Assembly: GCA_019022495.1 (NCBI GenBank)
Contig: JAFEKR010000069.1
Span: 23,917-87,916 of the forward strand
DNA length: 64,000 nt
Direction: 5' to 3'
Source: Epichloe hybrida
Lineage: Eukaryota; Ascomycota; Sordariomycetes; Hypocreales; Clavicipitaceae
Shown here piece by piece: positions 57,548-64,000 of the stretch. The notes under the pieces are model-generated. The model did no database searches and was not told where the DNA came from. It saw only the letters and a list, made by a program, of their open reading frames with translations. Position numbers and translations under genes: made by a program. Position 1 is the first letter of the stretch. The number at the start of each line of letters is the position of its first letter.

Positions 57548-60500
57548 TTACTTGGTCTTGCTCTGTGGTGACAATCGTTCAGATCTCGGGAGCGATGGCC
57601 AAGCCCTCTCGTCGAGCACGCTGCCACTCGTGGTCTTGCGCAGAGTCTCGCTCTTCTGTTCGTCTGTCGATTCCGCCTTGTTGTCTTGGATTTTTCCACT
57701 CCTTGTGGCGGCGCTGTTCTTACCCTCCTCTGCTTCGGCACTGGCTCCGTTCTGGGCTGCGGCCTTGACAGAAATATCGGCCGAGCCGTCTGCAACAGAT
57801 GGCGTTGAGCCCCCCCCTTCAGAGTCACCCTTCGTCTTCTCACCTAGAGATCCATGCTCGCCTTGCAAGCTTTCGCGCGACGCATTGCGTGTGTGGAAGC
57901 TGTCGCTCCCTTGCACGTTCCTCACTGGAGACGGGCAGTCTTTCGACGCAGATGAGGATGATGCGGCATCGGGGTTTGCACCTTCGACAGTGCTGTCGAC
58001 AGAAGATCGTCCGCTCTTGTAGGTCTGGTCCCCCTTCTCATTTCGGCCGTCATTCGCGAGCAGAGCACTCAATTTCCTGTTGTTCCTGCGCTTCTTGTGG
58101 ATTTTCAACGAGCTCGCTACGGATACGTTGGTCGCGGTCGCAGAAACGCTCTCGTCTCTCAGTGCGCTGTTCTCTCCGCTGAACTGACCTTGCTGCGGAA
58201 CTTTTGATGACGCTTGGCTTGTATCGTGGCCAGAGGCAGCTGACATCCTTTGGTCTCCGGTTTCGGCTTCATCTGCATGTATCTGTTGGGAGCAAGTTGC
58301 ATCATTGGCTGGCACTGGCTGCTGCTGCCTGCCCTTCTTCCCATTCTTCCTCGCTGTGTTCCTCCCTCTCCCTTGGAGTGACAAATCGTTGAGGATAGTT
58401 GCCTTTTCCCCGCGCTTCCCAAGTCGAATCGTTCCTCTGCCATGGCCGGGAAAGTTAAAGTCCCGGGCAGCAGCATTGAGAACATGCGGCTCTTCGCTCG
58501 TCGCACTTTCTTGCTGAGTTTTCGCATTCTCCTTCGTTGCGCTTCTGGTAACTGATTTGCTTGGACTTGGAGAAGACTGTGAGCCCTGGCGACGGTGTCT
58601 CACGTGTGTATCGTCTTTTGTCGCGCTGTTGAATGGTGTTTTTGTGTAATTTTGACGTGACGAGGGGGGGGTTCCTGTTGTGCTCGAAATCGACATGGTC
58701 TTGGAGGACTCGGAAGAATCCAAGCTCAGCGTGTCGGTGTCAGCTTGAGAGGGCCGGATCAGCGCACATGCATCGGAATCAGTATTTGATGCAGGGTCTC
58801 GAATCTCGACTGATTCAGTGCTCTTGTCCATGTTGGAGGGCTTGCTCTTCACAGGAGCCTTGTTGACCTTGTGTGGATTCAGTGGTATGGCAATGCTGTC
58901 CCACGCCTGTTCTCTCTCTTTTCTTTCCTTGTCAGTGAACATGCTCGGGGCTCGCGAGTGTGTGCCCACAGCAGGGGACTCGACGACGAGAGCTGATGTA
59001 TCGGAGCTTTGTGCAATACAAAATGTCTTTAGGCCCGCTACTGCTTTCTCGGTCACTTCGCTAGCAGATCTCAGGGTGTTGGTATCAGCATCATCATACT
59101 TTCCACGGTCTGTACTACCCGTCTGCGAGGCGTCTCGTGGTGGTGGAGGAGTGGCTGCATTGGAGGAGCCTGGGCCGCCTTCTCTTTCTCGATATTCCGC
59201 ATCAACTAATTTCGTAGGAGTCACTGGTGGGAGCGAGACCTTGGCTTTATGATTCGGAGTTCGGCCAGGATGACTTTCAGGAGTGACGGCTCTCTGCTGC
59301 GGCTGGCCCGTGGGCTCAGTGTTCTCCAATGCCTCTTCAGACGGAGGCTTTGACTGGCTTTTGCACTCTTCTGATTTGGCTGGTTGTACTCTAGATGGAA
59401 CTCTCTGCTCGCTTTGGCTAAATGCTGCTTGGCCGAATCCTTGATGATGAAAGGTGTGCTGTTCCTGGGCAGGCTGCCAGAATGGTGGTTGCTGTTGGCC
59501 CATGTATTGAGGGCCGCAGTTTGGGATATACGCGGAATCACCACCGCCTCTAAAGTAAGACGGCATCGGGGCTCCTCTTTGCATGAACTGAAAATTCCCC
59601 GGTGGATGGTGCACCCCATGTTGACTAAATGAGCGCATGTGCTGATGATCGCGAGGGACAAACGGCATAGGTCCGTAACCCCCACCAGGGTACATGCCTT
59701 GGGTGAGCTGCGGCTGTGTCATACATTGATACTGCTGTCTCTGGTCAGATCTCTGTCGCCTGCTTTGCTCAATTCCAATATAGCTCTTGCCAATCCATTT
59801 AGAGCGATGTGTCGGTCCGATGAGCAGAGATAGGTCCTTTTCAGGTAAAGCAATGTTTCCGAAGCCCAGCGCTTCGCGAACGGAGTCCTCGTTTTTGAAT
59901 CTGAATTTCGTACACATGTCAGCTGTCTTCCAATGTATTTTGTTTTTCCTGCTTGCTAGCTCACCTGACAATAAAGGCATTTCCCATCCTGTGTTGGACG
60001 GGGAATACTTCGTCGACGTCTCCAAACCGAGCACCTAGTCCGAACTTGAGGCGGGCCTGAATATCTTTAGTGTCGGTGACGTCGGTGTCCTTGACCCTGA
60101 TCCAGATGCTTTTATTTCTTTCAGTACAGCCTCGACAGCTGCAATCGTTGTAGTCATATGGATCGGCCCGGCTGTTGATGCAATGTGGGCTATTTTGATG
60201 GCGGTTGTTGTAGTTTGATATGCCCTCGCGACGCCATTGTCGTGTTTGACCGGGCTCCACGATGTCAGCGCCCGATGAAAACTGCTTGTGCTGGGGATAA
60301 AAGCCATTGTTGAAGTTTCTTTGACCTTGGTAGTCTCGTCGTCCTTTATTTCTGTACCCGTCACGATGTCCCGTGCTCGTCATCCCTCTCGGAGATGCCA
60401 GCATCGTGGTATTGGTAAGACTCATTTCAGTGCTGAAAACAGCTTGGTCATTCCGAGGGTCAGAGGCAGGCGGAGCACCTTTTTGAACAACTGGAACAGG

Positions 60501-62570
60501 TCCCGGGGGAAGCTGCGTTTGACGAATCTCATGTACGCGCGGAGATAGCTCTGCGACTCGGCCATGAACTCTGTCGTTGATATCCTTGTGAGCTCTAACA
60601 TCATTTGACATATTTTGGCCGTTGCTGTGTAGACCATGGACAAACAAGCTAGCCGAGCCATCAAGGCAGGGTGTTCGAGCAGGCAGATCACTGCCAGTGC
60701 TGACTGCTCGACAATCCATATTCGGTGTATGCGACGCCCGTGAGTCGAGGTTAGTAGGCGATGGTCGAACCGAGAAACTATTGGGAGCTGCTATCGATGC
60801 CTGAACGGACCGGTTGACTTTATTCTTCATCGTCGACTGTTGATCACCATGATGTTCTGTCCCAATCTGTGCGTGGCGCATCGGCATAGTGACGCCTGAG
60901 TTCTAAGCAGGCTGTCCACTAGCCGTAGCCGTAGCCGTAGCCGGGCGAGGGTGATGGGGCAAAGGGTTATGATTTGGAATGCCGGTACCGACTTGATCAG
61001 AAAGACTAGCCCTTTTCACATGTTTAACATGGGTTGGGCCAAATTGTCGACTTGGCTGTGTCTGTGCAACAGTTGTCTTCTCGTCAGGTTCGGGCTTAGA
61101 CACAAGGCGGCTTTGTCGAGGCATGGGCGATGGCGATGTCTGGCCTCTGGTTACCAAAACGGGCCCAACATTGGTGTCGGTATGGACATTTTTTTGAGTC
61201 ACGTCGGGCTGATTCGGTGTTCTCTGGTTCTTCTCCTCGAGAGCTGGTTGTTGGTCATCGCCAACAATGGACATTTCACCGCCGTCGGCCATCGACCTGG
61301 GTATTTGTTCCGGAGCAACCTGTTCTTTTTCCTGGGGATTTTTCACGTCGGAAATTGGCAGTTTGCTTGTGCCATGGGCAATGATGACACGGCCATTCAT
61401 CTTCAAGTCAGAAGCCTTTGATGGACGCTTTGTAATTGCGGCGGCGGCGGATACCTGCAGTGCTTCTACCGCACTCGACTGGCTCAGGCTCCTGTAGTTT
61501 GGTTGCCCCATGCCATCAGGGAGGTAGTAATGGCGTCCGTCTTTTTGGAAGCAAGGTGCTGGTGCATTCTTGGAAGTAGGGGAGCACTGATGTTCCTCCG
61601 CAGCGGGTGGAGACGGGAGTGCATTCTTGTCAAAGACTTGTTCACCGGCTATTTTCAGGTCAGAACAAGGGATACATGGTCATATAAATCAAAGTGAGGG
61701 TGGATATGAGACATTCGAGGAGGAACAGAGGAGCAGAGGCTTACCCAACCAGTTCTGAAAATTGCGATTCTTACAAGCCGCCATGACATCGCTCGCCCCT
61801 TCTCTGTTCTTGCGGAAGTTGTCGACCCCCGTGAGCAGCAGATGCCTTCGTGCTTTCAGGGCACTCGCCACAAGAGGAATCATGTCGTCCGGGATATCAC
61901 CCATGCTCCTTCGATCCTCGTCAGACAGAATGAAGACGATGGAAGACTCCCCCTCCTCCGTCCACTCTGTCAACTTGCGTTGATTCTTCTCCAGCCCGAT
62001 CCATTCATCGGCCCATTGGCCAATATGGTTGGCACACTCGCGCTCCATGCCATCGTAGATAAGCACATTCTCGTCATACAGCTGATTTATGAGATTCCAT
62101 AGATTCAGCGCGCCATAGTGATACAGATCAAATGCATCGTAGTATGTCCACAGGTCATCCCAGCAATACGGTTTGGTCATGTTTTTCATGAGTGCCCAGT
62201 ATGTCTTTCGAGTTGAGTTGCAAGCCGCTTGCAGCTGGTCCTTGTCCCAGAGGTGGATACGTCTCCGTGGCAGGATATGTGACATTTTGCGGAATTTTCG
62301 CTCACCCTGTGCGGTTGAGAAGACGGCGGGCGCGTTGGGGGGAGGGTTCGTGTAGAAGCCGATGGGAAGGTTGTCCTCCAGGTAGGCCAGCGGGACGCCC
62401 TCATCATGAGGACCGATCATTTTGTAAACGCTGGGCAGGCCGTGGGGATACCTTCTCGAGAATGAAGCGCGCTGGGAAGATGGCAGGTCCGTTTCTAGAA
62501 TCCGAGGGAAAGCTGCTGCATTGAGGGTTGAATGAGGTTGCGTTTTGGTGTTAGTGAAGCCAGAAGTCAT
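57548..62570 (-). CDS. Large RRM-like, mostly disordered protein with one in-frame TAG
   Basis: Function unknown. Exons 62570-61745, 61648-59965 and 59900-57548 join in one frame of 1621 codons (introns 96 and 64 bp, canonical). Residues 1-275 are an ordered, Trp/Tyr-rich region (DDLWTYYDAFDLYHYGALNL, DEWIGLEKNQRKL) not assigned to a family. The middle is disordered. At about residues 800-890 an RRM-like fold is suggested by NKSIWIRVKD, RMGNAFIVRF and KNEDSVREALGFG, split by the second intron and preceded by a Cys-rich DCSCRGC. The tail of about 750 residues is Ser/Lys/Gln-rich. A TAG at 60905-60903 lies in this frame, with the frame open on both sides. A two-gene reading would leave 15 bp between stop and next ATG, which is unlikely. 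Confidence 0.65.
60921..60943. repeat. GTAGCC hexamer tandem
   Basis: Three and a half copies of GTAGCC on the + strand, encoding alternating Ala-Thr in the RRM-like gene, 16 bp before its in-frame TAG. Confidence 0.85.
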
Positions 62571-63342
62571 GGTGAGAAGAATGCGTGCCTAGATGAAGTA
62601 TTCGCAGAGTATCAGTTTTCCCTTTGAAAGCCAAGGTGAAATGAAATGCCTCTCGAGGTTACTAGGATGATGATAGTGTAGACAGAAAAGTGAGTTTGCG
62701 ACGGCGTTTTCATCCAGTCCTCAAAGCTACCGGTGAGAAATTATCACAGCGATGGCGGATGAGGTGTAGACGGCGAGAGGAAGATGGAGAAAAAGCACTG
62801 TCTATCCGCTCTGTGTTTGGAAATTTCAAAAAAAGATAAGGGAAAAAAAAATCAAGATGCGAGATTGTCTGCACTTGTTATAGGCAAGACGCTGTAGCAA
62901 AGGTGAAAGCTGAGCCGCAACTGAATGAATCCTTGAGCGTTTCCATGAACAACGGGGGTGTGACTGTGTGAATGCGCAGCTGTGGGGAGGGTGGCATCAG
63001 CTGCCCAGCCAGAACACAAGTTGCTGGTGAACAGGGAAGAAGAGCGTGGTGAATGAACCCGCGTGTGCTTGTTCCACCCAGTGAGCCTGTGATGCCATGT
63101 GAACCTGTTTGCTCTATACAAGCACGGGTCATGAACGCGGTAACGTATTTGTGATTGTGATCCAATCCGGCAAAAGAAAAAAATAGAAAAGGAAGTAGGA
63201 AAGCAGGAAAGCAGGAAAGCAGGAAAGCAGTGAGGTCTATCCAAAACGTGCGAAACTCAACATGAGTGCTTCAGTACAGTAATTCACTACCAGAGCAGCG
63301 CATGAATATAATACAAAGAAAATCTCTCCTTTTCGCAGAGCT
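62571..63342. other. Spacer with a GGAAAGCA tandem
   Basis: About 770 bp: promoter side of the RRM-like gene and 3' side of the Fmp46-like gene. Contains four copies of GGAAAGCA (about 63199-63231) and an A-run (about 62842-62850). No gene seen. Confidence 0.55.
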
Positions 63343-63909
63343 CTACTCCTTGCTCTGCGCTTTCAGCAGCTTCAGAATCTCACTCTCGTCATCGCCCGCA
63401 ATAGCCTTGCCATTATTCCAATCCACAGTCTGTGTCACGAAGCAATAGCATTAATTTTACACTGCCTCCCATTCACTTCCGTTTTGGAGAGAAGGGGGAG
63501 GGAACATACCACTGGGCTCAAAAAGCTGTCCTTGCTCTGTCTGAACTTCTTCAGCGCATCCTTCTCATCATTCGCGCCCTTGATCACCTTGGAGATGCCC
63601 CCTTTGCCGACATAATTCAGAATAGTCTGTACCTGTTCCACAGTGGGGGGGTCCTCGGTGATGTTGAGCTCGAACGGGTCCCGGGTCGCTTTTGTCTGGG
63701 GCGAGTGATCGCTCGCTTGGTCGAGAGTCGCGCCAGCCTGGGCGTTGGCGGAGATTTGCTTAACAAGGTTGACGACGCGGGTGGACGCTGGGGATGAGGC
63801 CTTGTGAAAGACAGTGACAATGTCGAGGCTTTTGTGCTGGGTAGAGGATATTAGCGTTAGCTTGATTTGGGTGCGTTGTAGAAGAGATTGTCCTTACGAA
63901 GCGGAACAT
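63343..63909 (-). CDS. Fmp46-like mitochondrial protein (DUF1687, thioredoxin-fold)
   Basis: Small putative redox protein found in mitochondria in yeast. Exons 63909-63898 (12 nt), 63836-63510 and 63429-63343 give 141 residues. Only the 12-nt first exon supplies the family start MFRF, which joins HKSLDIVTVFHKASSPAS. The core continues with PFELNITEDPPTVEQVQTIL, YVGKGG and DALKKF, and the last exon adds TVDWNNGKAIAG with EILKLLKAQ. There is no CxxC pair. The single HKASSPAS segment takes the place where some thioredoxin-like relatives have a cysteine. The family assignment is from memory of motifs, and the function is not established. Confidence 0.78.
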
Positions 63910-64000
63910 TCTTGGCAGATGGCCTGAGGATATCAACGAGAGGGGAGGATGATATGGTGAGAATGGATGTCGCGGGATTGACAGTGTCAGAGGTTGAAGG

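Noticed and set aside
57548..60887. A separate gene starting at 60887 or 60881
   Set aside because: Only 15 bp separate it from the preceding stop in the same frame and strand; the three exons add to a multiple of three when read as one gene.
63202..63231. Possible CRISPR-like or array structure (GGAAAGCA units)
   Set aside because: Units are 8 bp with no spacers, and the organism is a fungus; simple slippage repeat.

Overview
This window comes from a filamentous ascomycete, most likely Hypocreales. Genes are dense, with small introns (about 50-100 bp) that have GTRNGT-type donors and CTRAC/CTAAC-like branch points, and divergent and convergent gene pairs alternate. The order assignment is inferred from protein character and gene style, not from a search.

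Layout, left to right: 5' part of a class II myosin heavy chain (1-5064, -); Red1/ZFC3H1-like zinc-finger protein (5896-9159, +); a broken RTA1-family gene (10098-10960, -); a Tgl1-type sterol ester/triglyceride lipase (11719-13768, -) head-to-head with the COX assembly factor Pet191 (14143-14597, +); two intron-containing tRNA genes (about 14950-15480); Tudor-SN/SND1 (16404-19058, -); Cu/Zn superoxide dismutase in five exons (20090-21069, -); a probably truncated kinase-like gene (22161-22667, -). Next is a secondary-metabolite block: a three-module NRPS (23416-36087, -), a divergent MFS exporter (36841-38519, +) and a CmcJ/AsaB/NvfI-family oxidase-like gene (40269-41600, +). After it come a Ppn2-like metallophosphatase (42756-43940, +), a fold-back repeat (44673-45384), transaldolase with two micro-exons (45529-47091, -), a Rom2-type RhoGEF (49124-54497, +), a mitochondrial pyruvate carrier subunit (55210-56013, -) head-to-head with a complex I B8/NDUFA2 subunit (56463-57020, +), a long RRM-like protein (57548-62570, -) and an Fmp46-like mitochondrial protein (63343-63909, -).

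The most interesting locus is the NRPS block. Read across two introns, the synthetase is one frame of 4178 codons with the order half-C, A1-T1-E1, C1, half-C, A2-T2, C2, A3-T3, CT. This predicts a tripeptide whose first residue is epimerised, released by a terminal condensation-like domain. The frame has exactly one internal stop (TAA, 35077-35079) at the start of A1, so this allele may be a very young pseudogene, or the stop may be an error or be bypassed. A MFS transporter and a CmcJ-type enzyme lie beside it, and three perfect or near-perfect 9-bp direct repeats lie in the NRPS/MFS divergent promoter. No cluster transcription factor or P450 is visible.

Four long genes carry a simple break: the NRPS (stop), RTA1 (internal deletion plus frameshift), RhoGEF (1-nt frameshift) and the RRM-like gene (in-frame TAG). 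The RhoGEF break is most easily an assembly indel, because the rest of that gene is intact. The RTA1 deletion looks genuine.
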